A stretch of DNA of 64,000 nt from Phymorhynchus buccinoides (taxonomy: Eukaryota > Mollusca > Gastropoda > Neogastropoda > Raphitomidae). Under the pieces are notes generated by a model. That model was not told the origin of the DNA. It saw only the letters and a program-made list of their open reading frames with translations, and ran no database searches. Within the stretch, counting starts at the first letter, position 1, and every line of letters begins with the position of its first letter. The stretch lies in contig CM065691.1 of the NCBI GenBank assembly GCA_017654935.2, positions 27,038,587 through 27,102,586 on the forward strand, read 5' to 3'. A program made the position numbers and the translations under genes. Below are positions 54,112-56,541 of this stretch, piece by piece.

Positions 54112-54823
54112 TAAGGAAGTAAGAGAACGTTGTGTGTAAGCATCGTGCTTATTTTACTTTCTAATGATTAATTATTTGTTTGCCTTTAATGTTCTTGTTA
54201 TCAATGTAAAGCGCACTGAGCTCATGTGAGAAAGAGCGCTATATAAATTCCCATTATTATTATTATAGAATCAAACATATTTGCCAAAATTGATGGTAGA
54301 TTAGAATAAGATGATAGACATACAATCCTAACACCACCCCACCCAACCTGTATACACAGACACACACACATTGGAAATTATTTTTAATGTGGTCACCACT
54401 TCAGGATTGGGAAGATTCAGAGACCATTAAAATGTATTATTTCAGGATTGAGAAAATATTTTACTTACACCCATGCTGAAGTTTTCTGTTTGTTGCTTTC
54501 TTCCATCAGGTAAATTTGTGTTCAAGAACGAAGCATTGCGCGCAGCCATGAAAACCAAGCAGTTAGCCTGTCTCCACTACGTGGACGATGAAGGGCGGCC
54601 CACCAGCGCCTACCCCCTCAACCCCAACGGGTCCCCTGACGGCCTGGCGGGGCTGTGCTCCGAGGACGGGCGCCACTTGGCGGTGATGCCCCACCCTGAG
54701 CGCTGCGTGCTGCCCTGGCAGTGCCCCTGGATGCCCACCCCCATGAGGGACCGCCTGCAGTTCTCTCCCTGGATCCGGATGTTCCAGAACGCCTACCGCT
54801 GGTGTTGCGCTCACCAGGCCTGA
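12503..54823 (+). CDS. PFAS: PFAS: phosphoribosylformylglycinamidine synthase, complete spliced gene
   Basis: This cytosolic enzyme converts FGAR, ATP and glutamine to FGAM in de novo purine synthesis. Coding exons are 12503-12653, 13298-13424, 15370-15668, 17228-17336, 18955-19095, 20131-20258, 21205-21333, 23128-23385, 25191-25421, 27310-27533, 28889-29002, 29915-30046, 38630-38734, 39906-40031, 41239-41419, 42906-43145, 45259-45405, 46109-46266, 46963-47173, 47891-48094, 50158-50301, 51282-51443 and 54510-54823. They sum to 4035 nt (1344 aa plus TGA) and every phase joins without a frameshift. Order: N-terminal PurS-like domain (about 1-190), linker, tandem AIRS-like FGAM-synthase core (about 225-1000) and class-I glutamine amidotransferase (about 1070-1344). 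Visible motifs are [59 protein letters not shown] and GHDISDGG. The amidotransferase triad is Cys1169 (GVCNGC), His1302 and Glu1304 (MPHPER). The start is fixed by an in-frame TGA at 12488-12490 and an A at -3. Introns are long and full of transposons. Exon ends were placed by reading GT-AG sites and phase, without transcripts. Confidence 0.95.
12687..12807. repeat. (GT)n then (GA)n microsatellite
   Basis: GT dinucleotides from 12687 to about 12774 with one TATGAC interruption, then GA to 12807, in PFAS intron 1. Poly-G follows at 12874-12893. Confidence 0.96.
13049..13167. repeat. Perfect 39-bp hairpin element
   Basis: Arms 13049-13087 and 13129-13167 are exact inverted copies; the arm begins GGGACGGTATTCATGTCGAG. 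The 41-bp loop has no coding capacity. Young foldback or MITE in PFAS intron 1. Confidence 0.93.
13298..13424 (+). CDS. PFAS: PFAS coding exon 2
   Basis: Residues 51-93. Reads [17 protein letters not shown] and ends in LLIEIGPR, the conserved EVGPR segment of the N-terminal domain. Acceptor AACAG, donor AAG|GTTGGT. Confidence 0.92.
13930..14248 (-). mobile_element. SINE-like element A, copy 1
   Basis: Read on the minus strand, the family ends in GGAGTCTTTAAGCCAGGG followed by a (CAA)n-type tail, which suggests retroposition. Six copies in the window have the same orientation, antisense to PFAS. Confidence 0.75.
14249..14870. other. Intron 2 remainder, no gene
   Basis: Contains a pair of similar blocks (14300-14390 and 14395-14490) around GGGCATTCACTCTTGC. 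Otherwise AT-rich and unremarkable. Confidence 0.4.
14871..15083 (+). mobile_element. TTAA MITE J, copy 1
   Basis: Bounded by TTAA on both sides, with ends TTAACTCTTCTAGCGCC and a decayed GTGCTAGAA...GAGTTAA. The TTAA target is typical of piggyBac-type insertion. Confidence 0.82.
15162..15311 (-). mobile_element. SINE-like element A, copy 2, truncated
   Basis: Shares the (TTG)n edge and ACCCTGGCTAAAAGACTCCA with the other A copies. It stops at CTTCGGTGG, i.e. it is 5'-truncated in its own orientation. Confidence 0.75.
15370..15668 (+). CDS. PFAS: PFAS coding exon 3
   Basis: Residues 93-192. Reads [20 protein letters not shown] and later [10 protein letters not shown], typical of the PFAS N-terminal domain, and ends in [10 protein letters not shown]. 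It is clearly more GC-rich than the flanking introns. Acceptor TTTCAG, donor CTGG|GTGAGA. Confidence 0.95.
15826..15956. mobile_element. Short TIR element Q nested in P
   Basis: Flanked by TA on both sides. Ends GGGCATTTGCCACG and CGTGGCAAGTGCCC. The TA duplication suggests a Tc1/mariner-type MITE. Confidence 0.75.
15991..16341 (-). mobile_element. SINE-like element A, copy 3, full length with target-site duplication
   Basis: Flanked by the 8-bp direct repeat ACGGTCTT (15983-15990 and 16342-16349). It lies inside element P, so it inserted after P. About 350 bp. Confidence 0.8.
16621..17227. other. Intron 3 remainder, no gene
   Basis: AT-rich, no ORF with family motifs and no clear repeat boundary. 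Confidence 0.4.
17228..17336 (+). CDS. PFAS: PFAS coding exon 4
   Basis: Residues 193-229, [11 protein letters not shown] through [11 protein letters not shown]. This is the start of the linker and the conserved FDLAQSNSEHSRHW block, which continues in exon 5. Acceptor GACAG, donor AATAG|GTAACG. Confidence 0.96.
17398..17911 (-). mobile_element. TTAA MITE J, copy 2, nested in C and split by B
   Basis: TTAA at both ends (17398-17401, 17908-17911) with ends CTCTTCTAGC and GCTAGAAGAG. It is interrupted at 17430-17689 by element B. The sequence resumes exactly after a duplicated ATGTATT. Confidence 0.88.
17430..17689 (+). mobile_element. TIR element B, copy 1, with 7-bp target-site duplication
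   Basis: Ends CAAAGACTGTATAGGGG and AATATCTTTG. Flanked by ATGTATT at 17423-17429 and 17690-17696. 260 bp and non-coding. Confidence 0.9.
18255..18954. other. Intron 4 remainder, no gene
   Basis: Holds a near-duplicate of GAGGAGACATTTTTGGC (18425-18450 and 18533-18550), a (GACTT)n run near 18460 and AT-rich DNA up to the exon 5 acceptor. Confidence 0.4.
18955..19095 (+). CDS. PFAS: PFAS coding exon 5
   Basis: Residues 229-276. Carries [12 protein letters not shown], near-invariant in FGAM synthases, and [13 protein letters not shown]. Acceptor TTTTTGCAG, donor GCAG|GTGATG. Confidence 0.97.
19410..19891. mobile_element. TIR element with internal ACACG-TTAG repeats
   Basis: The ends are inverted copies: ATATCGTCGCTGTCCGACGC at 19410 and its complement ending at 19891. 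The interior repeats TTACACG(G/A/C)TTA at 19590-19700 at least three times. No ORF. Superfamily not recognised. Confidence 0.75.
20131..20258 (+). CDS. PFAS: PFAS coding exon 6
   Basis: Residues 276-319. Ends in [13 protein letters not shown], the ATP and metal-binding segment of the first AIRS-like half. The donor GTCGGT is weaker than most in this gene. Confidence 0.96.
20259..20711. other. Intron 6, first part, no gene
   Basis: AT-rich with no recognisable repeat or coding signal. Confidence 0.4.
20712..21150 (-). mobile_element. SINE-like element E, copy 1
   Basis: About 430 bp. Matches 44748-45180 (opposite strand), 28048-28320 and 50893-51040. On the minus strand it ends at GGGACAGCCAAAACTCAAC followed by (CAA)n, consistent with retroposition. 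The minus strand contains a short open frame that seems incidental. Confidence 0.75.
21205..21333 (+). CDS. PFAS: PFAS coding exon 7
   Basis: Residues 319-362. Reads [17 protein letters not shown] and [16 protein letters not shown], glycine-rich core motifs of the FGAM-synthase domain. Acceptor ATGCAG, donor CCAG|GTAAGC. Confidence 0.97.
21370..21584 (+). mobile_element. MITE F, copy 1
   Basis: TIRs CAGGGCTCCCA and TGGGAGCCCTG. The interior is rich in GGGTCC motifs. An inverted-orientation copy lies at 27811-28030. Confidence 0.88.
21624..21835. mobile_element. Foldback element M, copy 1
   Basis: Left arm TCACGCCAGAGGGC and CTTAGTTGGGCGTAGTGAG, right arm their complements, with (GA)n and (CT)n at the turn. 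A second copy lies at 57556-57750. Confidence 0.82.
21836..22430. other. Intron 7, middle part, no gene
   Basis: No repeat family or coding signal recognised. Confidence 0.4.
22431..22692 (+). mobile_element. TIR element B, copy 2, with 7-bp target-site duplication
   Basis: Ends CAAAGACACTG and GAATCTTTG. Flanked by GTATAAC at 22424-22430 and 22693-22699. Same internal sequence as copies 1 and 3. Confidence 0.9.
22930..23050 (+). repeat. Retroposon tail repeat, copy 1
   Basis: Contains CATGTTGTTGCACCTAACC and ends GTATACTTGAATTTGAA. The inverse copy is at 39470-39600. Confidence 0.65.
23128..23385 (+). CDS. PFAS: PFAS coding exon 8
   Basis: Residues 362-448. Contains [18 protein letters not shown], the R-R-E-Y-I-K-P block and MFSGGIG. 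Acceptor TTCTCAG, donor ACTG|GTATGA. Confidence 0.97.
23499..23744 (+). mobile_element. TTAA MITE I, copy 1
   Basis: TTAA at both ends with TIR CCCTTTCA / TTGAAAGGG. Flanked by element C sequence on both sides. Confidence 0.87.
24011..24208 (+). mobile_element. MITE D, copy 1
   Basis: TIRs CAGACCTGTTTAC and GTAAACAGGTCTG. Flanks CATTAG / CATTAA suggest a 6-bp target duplication with one change. Confidence 0.87.
24512..24707. mobile_element. TIR element R, copy 1, with long poly-C core
   Basis: Ends TATAGAGTACCAA and TTGGTACTCTATA. The interior has a C-rich run at 24556-24624. A diverged reverse-orientation copy lies at 48828-48979. Confidence 0.75.
25041..25084 (-). repeat. SINE-like element A, fragment (copy 4)
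   Basis: Only the core CCACATGGGCAGTCACACTC and a few flanking bases remain. Confidence 0.55.
25191..25421 (+). CDS. PFAS: PFAS coding exon 9
   Basis: Residues 448-525. Contains [26 protein letters not shown] and [15 protein letters not shown]. Strongly GC-rich against AT-rich flanks. Acceptor GTCGCAG, donor ACG|GTGAGG. Confidence 0.97.
25459..25835 (+). mobile_element. MITE D, copy 2, with nested TA element
   Basis: Ends CAGACCTGTTTAC and GTAAACAGGTCTG. The copy is interrupted at 25489-25658 by a short TIR element. Confidence 0.85.
25489..25658. mobile_element. Short pogo-type MITE nested in MITE D
   Basis: TIRs CCGTATTTTACGGACTATAA and its complement, flanked by TA on both sides. The termini resemble those of the 55317-56174 pogo-like element, pointing to the same superfamily. 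Confidence 0.82.
25845..26130 (+). mobile_element. Decayed SINE with (ACCTA)n tail
   Basis: Contains GAGGTCCCGTGTGCTCATGC, CACTTAGCACACG, GGTGGCGCGCCTCTG and GCAACCCGAATTTCACAGAG, then CTAACCTAACCTAACC. I recall this text as typical of widespread invertebrate SINE bodies. That is memory, not a search. Confidence 0.6.
26239..26476 (-). mobile_element. TTAA MITE J, copy 3
   Basis: Left end TTAGCTCTTCTAGCACC, right end GGCGTTAAAAGAGTTAA. Same interior as the other J copies. Confidence 0.8.
26980..27292 (-). mobile_element. SINE-like element A, copy 5, next to exon 10
   Basis: Flanked by the 8-bp direct repeat TTGTTATG (26972-26979 and 27293-27300). Its right end is 17 nt from the first base of PFAS exon 10. 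Confidence 0.85.
27310..27533 (+). CDS. PFAS: PFAS coding exon 10
   Basis: Residues 525-599. Contains [36 protein letters not shown] and [10 protein letters not shown]. The acceptor CATCCCAG lies only 17 nt downstream of an inserted SINE-like element. Donor AAG|GTGAGA. Confidence 0.97.
27811..28030 (-). mobile_element. MITE F, copy 2
   Basis: Inverted copy of 21370-21584, TIR CAGGGCTCCCA. Short flanking direct repeat AAGAT on both sides. Confidence 0.88.
28048..28320 (-). mobile_element. SINE-like element E, copy 2, decayed
   Basis: Shares CATTCCGAGTTCCAACTC and CACTGCATTGCT with copy 1. The distal half has diverged. Confidence 0.65.
28613..28806 (+). mobile_element. MITE D, copy 3, with 6-bp target-site duplication
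   Basis: Flanked by TTTTAC at 28607-28612 and 28807-28812. Ends CAAACCTGTTTAC and GTAACCAGGTCTG. Confidence 0.87.
28889..29002 (+). CDS. PFAS: PFAS coding exon 11
   Basis: Residues 600-637, a phase 0 exon of 38 codons. It covers the variable loop before [15 protein letters not shown], which matches the conserved VDLELEWVLGKMPRK region. Acceptor CTTTAG, donor AAG|GTTATT. Confidence 0.93.
29003..29914. other. Intron 11, no gene
   Basis: AT-rich. No repeat family shared with the rest of the window was recognised. Confidence 0.4.
29915..30046 (+). CDS. PFAS: PFAS coding exon 12
   Basis: Residues 638-681. Ends in [16 protein letters not shown]. The donor AAG|GTGAGG opens the intron that carries the piggyBac and DIRS nest. 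Confidence 0.96.
30087..30347 (+). mobile_element. TIR element B, copy 3, with 7-bp target-site duplication
   Basis: Flanked by CCTGTAC at 30080-30086 and 30348-30354. Ends CAAAGACTGTATAGGGG and AATATCTTTG. Confidence 0.92.
30945..31350 (+). pseudogene. piggyBac-like transposase remnant, 5' and C-terminal pieces
   Basis: Fragments read [40 protein letters not shown] (31146-31205) and the start of a cysteine-rich tail, [11 protein letters not shown] (31269-31301). The tail's second half, MMCEKCGI, lies on the far side of the DIRS near 37493. The segment that would carry the three catalytic aspartates is missing. Stops occur between the blocks. Confidence 0.8.
31372..31502 (+). repeat. DIRS left inverted terminal repeat
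   Basis: Begins TACCATTCCACTACAAAG and ends in CTCACTTTCTT. It is the reverse complement of 37312-37443 with few differences. Confidence 0.92.
31700..33325 (+). pseudogene. DIRS gag-like ORF1, frameshifted
   Basis: The hydrophilic serine-rich start reads [19 protein letters not shown] (31779). Later text such as [18 protein letters not shown] requires a frame change. The middle is four tandem 138-139-bp repeats. The end is [17 protein letters not shown] in an open frame that closes at 33323. DIRS ORF1 proteins are poorly conserved, so this rests on position and composition. Confidence 0.65.
32425..32978 (+). repeat. Four tandem 138/139-bp repeats inside DIRS ORF1
   Basis: The start motif CCCTGGCGACGGCAGCCTCG recurs at 32425, 32563, 32702 and 32840. 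Three spacings are 138, 139 and 138 bp; the extra base shifts the frame. Very GC-rich. Confidence 0.92.
34159..35784 (+). pseudogene. DIRS reverse transcriptase and RNase H, inactivated
   Basis: RT motifs: [53 protein letters not shown]. The catalytic YxDD box reads YLDG (34630-34641), losing the second aspartate. RNase H follows: [14 protein letters not shown] (about 35125) and [15 protein letters not shown], then [14 protein letters not shown] and [16 protein letters not shown]. The sense text switches to another frame between about 34735 and 35205, with a TGA at 35167-35169. Confidence 0.9.
35890..36960 (+). pseudogene. DIRS tyrosine recombinase, inactivated
   Basis: The N-terminal arm reads [20 protein letters not shown]. 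The first catalytic arginine box is [13 protein letters not shown] (about 36365-36400). The HxxR box is HEVRA at 36761. The C-terminal block is [11 protein letters not shown] followed by TGC (Cys, 36868-36870) where family members have tyrosine. Frame changes separate the blocks. Confidence 0.85.
37140..37237. repeat. DIRS internal complementary region
   Basis: The first half is the reverse complement of the element's left end (31354-31396) and the second half of its right end (about 37426-37484). The two meet at TTGAGG, which gives the circle junction. Confidence 0.92.
37312..37443 (-). repeat. DIRS right inverted terminal repeat
   Basis: Reads AAGAAAGTGAGTAGTCTGCT to GTAGTGGAATGGTAAG and pairs with the left repeat. 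Confidence 0.92.
37487..38193 (+). pseudogene. Distal piece of the piggyBac-like relic
   Basis: Starts with the second half of the cysteine-rich C-terminus, MMCEKCGI (about 37493-37517). The rest is 3' non-coding sequence up to the right TTAA. It has many short GTGTCACA dyads near 37540-37600. Confidence 0.65.
38400..38560 (+). repeat. GT-rich tandem duplication
   Basis: TGTGCGTGAGTGTGTGTTTG and GATGCGCGCTTATATGTGTG each occur twice, about 65 bp from the exon 13 acceptor. Confidence 0.85.
38630..38734 (+). CDS. PFAS: PFAS coding exon 13
   Basis: Residues 682-716. Reads [18 protein letters not shown] and TPLADVAV, directly continuing exon 12 across 8.6 kb of transposon-filled intron. Confidence 0.97.
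38735..39305. other. Intron 13, first part, no gene
   Basis: Poly-G at 38900-38917 and poly-T/poly-A runs at 38939-38970. No coding signal. Confidence 0.45.
39306..39474 (-). mobile_element. SINE-like element A, copy 6, truncated
   Basis: Begins with (TTG)n, then CGTACCCTGGCTTAAAGACT, and ends at CACACTCCGACTTC, where the next retroposon tail joins. Confidence 0.75.
39470..39600 (-). repeat. Retroposon tail repeat, copy 2
   Basis: Reverse complement of 22930-23050: TTCAAGTTCAAGTATACTTT and GGTTAGGTGCAACAACATG. Confidence 0.65.
39653..39762. repeat. (GA)n and poly-G tract
   Basis: GAGA runs broken by a poly-G run near 39702-39716, in intron 13. Confidence 0.92.
39906..40031 (+). CDS. PFAS: PFAS coding exon 14
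   Basis: Residues 717-758. Reads [17 protein letters not shown] and [16 protein letters not shown]. Acceptor TTCAG, donor AAG|GTGAGT. Confidence 0.97.
40158..40815 (+). repeat. Tandem repeat, unit about 78 bp, with higher-order duplication
   Basis: Units share GATGTATGGAGAGATCTTA and GAAATGATTCAGAAAGAAGT. A block starting GCATAGATTTATTTAGGGAC occurs at 40158 and again at 40465, so the array itself was duplicated. A detached unit lies at 41183-41222 against the exon 15 acceptor. Confidence 0.9.
40818..41180 (+). mobile_element. LINE C-terminal remnant inserted in the 78-bp array
   Basis: Reads [20 protein letters not shown] then [10 protein letters not shown] and a stop, the last residues of a non-LTR RT ORF, then 3' UTR with a poly-T run at 40970. 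Repeat units lie on both sides. Confidence 0.75.
41239..41419 (+). CDS. PFAS: PFAS coding exon 15
   Basis: Residues 759-819. Reads [19 protein letters not shown] and [16 protein letters not shown]. Its acceptor CTCCTAG directly follows a stray unit of the 78-bp tandem repeat of the preceding intron. Confidence 0.97.
41607..41857 (+). mobile_element. TTAA MITE J, copy 4
   Basis: TTAATTCTTCTAGCGCC at the left and GTGCTGGAAGAGTTGA at the right; the right TTAA has changed to TTGA. Confidence 0.8.
42043..42617. mobile_element. TA-flanked TIR element O
   Basis: TIRs CAGACAAACCTCTATTTTA and TAAAATAGGGGTTTGTCTG, TA on each side, 575 bp. The interior repeats GGTCGT(A/T)TA motifs near both ends. Tc1/mariner-pogo style termini; no transposase. 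Confidence 0.85.
42906..43145 (+). CDS. PFAS: PFAS coding exon 16
   Basis: Residues 819-899. Reads [13 protein letters not shown] and [16 protein letters not shown]. Acceptor GCACAG, donor GCTG|GTGAGT. Confidence 0.96.
43178..43375. repeat. (GT)n-(GA)n microsatellite with A/G-rich flank
   Basis: GT to 43200 and GA to 43247, then more GAGA at 43327-43365, just after exon 16. Confidence 0.95.
43665..43883. mobile_element. TIR element C, copy 3, uninterrupted
   Basis: Ends TATGTGACCCAGCACCATGA and TTCATGGTGCTGGGTCACAT. It lacks MITEs at the left-arm TAA site, so it shows the pre-insertion state. Confidence 0.85.
43884..44345. other. Intron 16, no gene
   Basis: G-rich run at 43900-43930. No coding or repeat-family signal otherwise. 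Confidence 0.4.
44351..44620 (+). mobile_element. tRNA-derived SINE
   Basis: The tRNA-like head has an A box TGGTGTAGTGG (44358-44368) and a B box GGTTTGAATCC (44402-44412) 33 bp apart. The body reads GGACCGACTCCTACCCAG and ACACAGTCGAGCTTCATCCG. No convincing 3' end or duplication was found. Confidence 0.82.
44748..45180 (+). mobile_element. SINE-like element E, copy 3, with A-rich tail
   Basis: Starts GCCCTGCTCTCATGGTGACC and ends GATGGGAGAGCAACAAAAAA. Opposite orientation to copies 1, 2 and 4. Confidence 0.8.
45259..45405 (+). CDS. PFAS: PFAS coding exon 17
   Basis: Residues 899-948. Reads [20 protein letters not shown], the hallmark motif of the second AIRS-like half. The acceptor GTCCAG is used because the two alternative AGs just downstream break the frame. 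Confidence 0.95.
45461..45653 (+). repeat. Repeat S, copy 1
   Basis: Begins GCAGGGATGTGAGAGGGCTC and contains AAGCGTAGCCGATGGTATCA and ACATCTATGGTGTAA. An inverted copy lies at 52200-52405. Confidence 0.85.
46109..46266 (+). CDS. PFAS: PFAS coding exon 18
   Basis: Residues 948-1000. Reads [11 protein letters not shown] and [13 protein letters not shown]. The acceptor is CAGCAG: starts at 46109 and 46112 both keep frame and differ by one alanine codon. Confidence 0.93.
46380..46527. other. Intron 18 segment with a short shared tail
   Basis: GTCTATAAGAGGCTATGCCT followed by AATTAGACGTTAAGCC also occurs at 61413-61448. No gene. Confidence 0.5.
46528..46773 (+). mobile_element. TTAA MITE I, copy 2
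   Basis: TTAGCTCTTTCATCGCC at the left and GTTGAAAGGGTTAA at the right, same interior as copy 1. Confidence 0.85.
46963..47173 (+). CDS. PFAS: PFAS coding exon 19
   Basis: Residues 1001-1071. Reads [31 protein letters not shown] and PPYCLPFDP, the end of the synthase core and the connector to the amidotransferase. Acceptor GTCCAG, donor AGCG|GTGAGT. Confidence 0.94.
47174..47745. other. Intron 19, no gene
   Basis: AT-rich with poly-T runs and no recognised element before the duplicated acceptor block. Confidence 0.4.
47746..47890 (+). repeat. Duplicated intron 19 acceptor block with decoy 3' splice site
   Basis: The stretch TGTGACAATTTACCGA to CATCAG plus the first 25 or so exonic bases occurs at about 47750-47820 and again at 47836-47920. 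The upstream copy ends its exon-like part at GTTGCCGTCATTCGCAGC and returns to the repeat start. Confidence 0.9.
47891..48094 (+). CDS. PFAS: PFAS coding exon 20
   Basis: Residues 1071-1139. Start of the glutamine amidotransferase: [19 protein letters not shown] and [19 protein letters not shown]. The donor GTCGGT lies in the first unit of a 33-bp minisatellite, and the acceptor region is duplicated about 133 bp upstream. Confidence 0.95.
48084..48778 (+). repeat. 33-bp minisatellite containing the exon 20 splice donor, about 21 copies
   Basis: The unit reads TTCTGCTAAAGGTCGGTGG then AAGCGGGGGTTATA. The first unit overlaps the last ten or so bases of exon 20 and its GTCGGT donor. Three units read AAATGTCGGT, two read GCAAAAGG; otherwise near identical. 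Length 33 keeps frame. Confidence 0.95.
48828..48979. mobile_element. TIR element R, copy 2
   Basis: Inverse of 24512-24707: ends TACTAGAATACTAAGG and CCTGTTAGTACTCTATC; poly-G at 48841-48854. Confidence 0.65.
49047..49322 (+). repeat. Repeat K, copy 1, with (GAA)n tail
   Basis: Matches 61101-61377: AAATAGTTCCCCCACCTTCT, CCATTCTCCTGCC, GGCGTATAATGGCAGCATG, then GAAACTGAGCGATCG and GAAGAAGAAG. Probably a SINE or LINE tail. Confidence 0.78.
49323..49868. other. Intron 20, middle part, no gene
   Basis: AT-rich with a poly-T run at 49544-49555. No family recognised. Confidence 0.4.
49869..50086 (+). mobile_element. MITE D, copy 4
   Basis: Ends CAGACCTGTTTAC and GTAAACAGGTCTG; lies about 70 bp before exon 21. 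Confidence 0.87.
50158..50301 (+). CDS. PFAS: PFAS coding exon 21 (amidotransferase nucleophile)
   Basis: Residues 1139-1187. Reads [20 protein letters not shown]. Cys1169 in GVCNGC is the expected glutaminase nucleophile of the class-I amidotransferase. Acceptor ATTGCAG, donor CTCAG|GTAACC. Confidence 0.97.
50354..50538. repeat. (GA)n tracts with GAAC repeat
   Basis: GAGA at 50354-50370 followed by (GAAC)n, and GAGA at 50507-50538. Confidence 0.85.
50740..50879. repeat. Hairpin element, 40-bp arms
   Basis: Left arm GCCAGCCACACATCCACTAA, right arm its complement ending GTGTGGCTGGC. The interior is a second weaker dyad around GATCACATGATC. Confidence 0.88.
50893..51040 (-). mobile_element. 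SINE-like element E, copy 4, truncated
   Basis: Shares CTGTCCCATCTTCTGGGCCG to AGTCCAAGG with copy 1 and then stops. Confidence 0.72.
51282..51443 (+). CDS. PFAS: PFAS coding exon 22
   Basis: Residues 1187-1241. Reads [31 protein letters not shown]. The acceptor is a TAGCAG tandem: starts at 51282 and 51285 are both in frame and differ by one alanine codon. Confidence 0.93.
51488..52405. mobile_element. Large foldback: inverted duplicate of repeat S with telomere-like turns
   Basis: The left part starts GCAGGGATGTGAGAG (51488) and the right part ends with its complement (52405). Closest pairing is 51787-51960 with 52025-52196: GTAAAGATGTGCCACCCCCC and ATAAAGCTGTATTTTAGGAA. (CCCTAA)n at 51918-51958 faces (TTAGGG)n at 52027-52063 across a loop of about 65 bp. 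Confidence 0.85.
52406..53659. other. Intron 22, middle part, no gene
   Basis: AT-rich. GAAATTCACCGACGATAT-like text near 53060 is the reverse complement of ATATCGTCGGTGAAATT near 52667, giving an inverted pair about 400 bp apart. Confidence 0.5.
53660..54475. mobile_element. TIR element P, copy 2, interrupted by a LINE tail
   Basis: Starts GCATGGGTGAAAGTAGTTCA and ends ACTTACACCCATGC. Between about 53765 and 54268 lies a LINE 3' tail with (GT)n (54077-54108) ending AGCGCTATATAAATTCCC and (ATT)n. Confidence 0.78.
54510..54823 (+). CDS. PFAS: PFAS terminal coding exon 23
   Basis: Residues 1241-1344 and TGA at 54821-54823. Contains [20 protein letters not shown] and AVMPHPER with His1302 and Glu1304 of the catalytic triad, then [15 protein letters not shown]-rich. 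No AATAAA lies close downstream. The first clear one I found is at 56988-56993, beyond a pogo-like insertion, so the 3' end is unresolved. Confidence 0.97.
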
Positions 54824-55316
54824 GGGGGAGGGAGGATAGTGCTGATAAAGTGATTCATTTTGGGAAAAAACACTACTGTGAAGATTGGTGGGGAAGCTGC
54901 AGCTTGAAACAGGTTTATTCTTGATAAAAAGAAGAATTTGAACAATTTTCTCTCAAAGTGTAAAGGTTAAGCTTCATAGCTTTTGATAGCTTCTCACTCC
55001 CTGCATTAGCGTTGAGTGCTGAAGCAAGGCTTTCTTTGTTTTTCTTCCTCATCCGTTGAGTATCCACAATCAACCGTTTGATGTTTCTATGCTATTACAA
55101 TCTAGGTTCTAAGGTCGGACTAAAAAAAAAAATCTAAGCTAAGCTACTAATGACCAGCTAGCTAGGGCTCGTTCAGCATGCCCCAACATGATGCTGAATC
55201 AAGCTGGGAAAAAAGAGAGTTATATTTGTTCTATAAAACTAGGGGGCAGCAATAGTCATCAAAGTATTGACAACCGTTTATTTTGTTAAGAAAGAAAAAG
55301 CAAAGAAAAGAAACTA
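54824..55316 (+). other. PFAS 3' flank, probable start of 3' UTR
   Basis: No AATAAA was seen here. A poly-A run lies at 55123-55132. No other gene. Confidence 0.4.
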
Positions 55317-56174
55317 CCGTAATTTCCGGCCTATAAGGCGACACAGCGCATAAGGCGCACCCCCTCTTTTTAAAAAACAACCATAACCTGACATTACATA
55401 GGACGCATACAGCGGAATAGGCGCAGAGAACCGGTTACTTTGAAAATTGAAACCAAAACTGAGCAACAGCGAAAGAAGGAAACGATCACCGAAAGTGGCC
55501 TGTGAAAATGAAAAACCAACAAGCAACAAATTGTTGAACAATACAGAAGGACATCTTTCAAAAAGCATGCAATGAAAAAACGCTTGAAGCAAGTCATCCA
55601 GCAGCGACTCACTTCAATCAGTCATCATCTTCAGGCGCAGAGAATCCACAGAAATCCGACTCCTCTGTGTCTGACCTGAACAGCGCCATGAGTGCATCCG
55701 TCAAAATGGCCTCGTTCGTGTCTGTCCGTGGCGTGACGTCATCTTCGGAATCGGAATCGGAATCGCTCTCGGAGTCTTCCGGGTTTTCTTGCACGCGTTC
55801 AGTTTCGTCTTATGCAGTCGCCACTTTCGAACCATTGATTCGTTGATCCCAATCTCCTATTGCCTTTTTCTTCTGCCAACGAAATTGCCTTCAGTTTAAA
55901 TTCCGCATCGTATGACATGCATTTGGTCTTCGGCATGATGAAGTTCATCCGATCAATGCTTTGTCTGAATGTGATCGCGGCAGAGAACTGATCACGATCG
56001 ACAGTGAAATGTGAGCTGTTGACGGAAGTTTCCAGCGCATGGTGAGTGATTTTTTCACCCCTGACCCCAACATAACTTTTCTATTTTGATAATAGAATAG
56101 GCGCATACATCCGATAGGGCGCAGGGGTCAAAGTGCAGTCAAAAAGTTGCGTCTTATAGGCCGGAAATTACGGT
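55317..56174 (-). mobile_element. pogo/Tigger-like DNA transposon, deletion derivative
   Basis: TIRs CCGTAATTTCCGGCCTATAA and complement, flanked by TA, 858 bp. It carries a broken minus-strand transposase with the N-terminal helix-turn-helix and C-terminal tail but no catalytic core. Confidence 0.88.
55618..55936 (-). pseudogene. pogo-like transposase remnant (HTH plus acidic tail)
   Basis: The start MPKTKCMSYDAEFKLKAISL with AEEKGNR matches the CENP-B/pogo N-terminal DNA-binding domain. After a frameshift it continues INESMVRKWRLHKTKL. Another frame gives the acidic end DSDSDSEDD, NEAILTDALMALF and a stop at 55618. The DDE/D nuclease domain between them is absent. Confidence 0.82.
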
Positions 56175-56348
56175 ATTATGAAAGTTGGGTCTTTTGCGTC
56201 GCTGACACATGAAAAAGTTATTTTTTTGACCAATTTCTTCATATTTAGTCCACATTATTCTTAGATTGTCACTTCACTTTGAAGAACATATGATTAGTAA
56301 TGTAGGTAAATTCTGAAAACCCCAGTTGTCAGGAGTTCTATTGTTTGC

Positions 56349-56541
56349 TATGGCTTGTACCCATGTGTCATCATATCCGGCCACAAGGATCGCGCCATTT
56401 TATGGGAGACCGCCATCTTAGTCAGTAACTTTGTTTGAAAAATGCCATATCGATGCTGTTTACACACAAATAAGGACTAAGATGGCGACACTTCCGTTGG
56501 AAGGGTCGAGATGCGCACGCAGGTGGGGGGGAGCCATTGAA
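56349..56541. repeat. Repeat L, copy 2
   Basis: Same orientation and about 85-90% similar by eye to 7905-8079, with an extra AAGGGTCGAG insertion. Confidence 0.85.
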
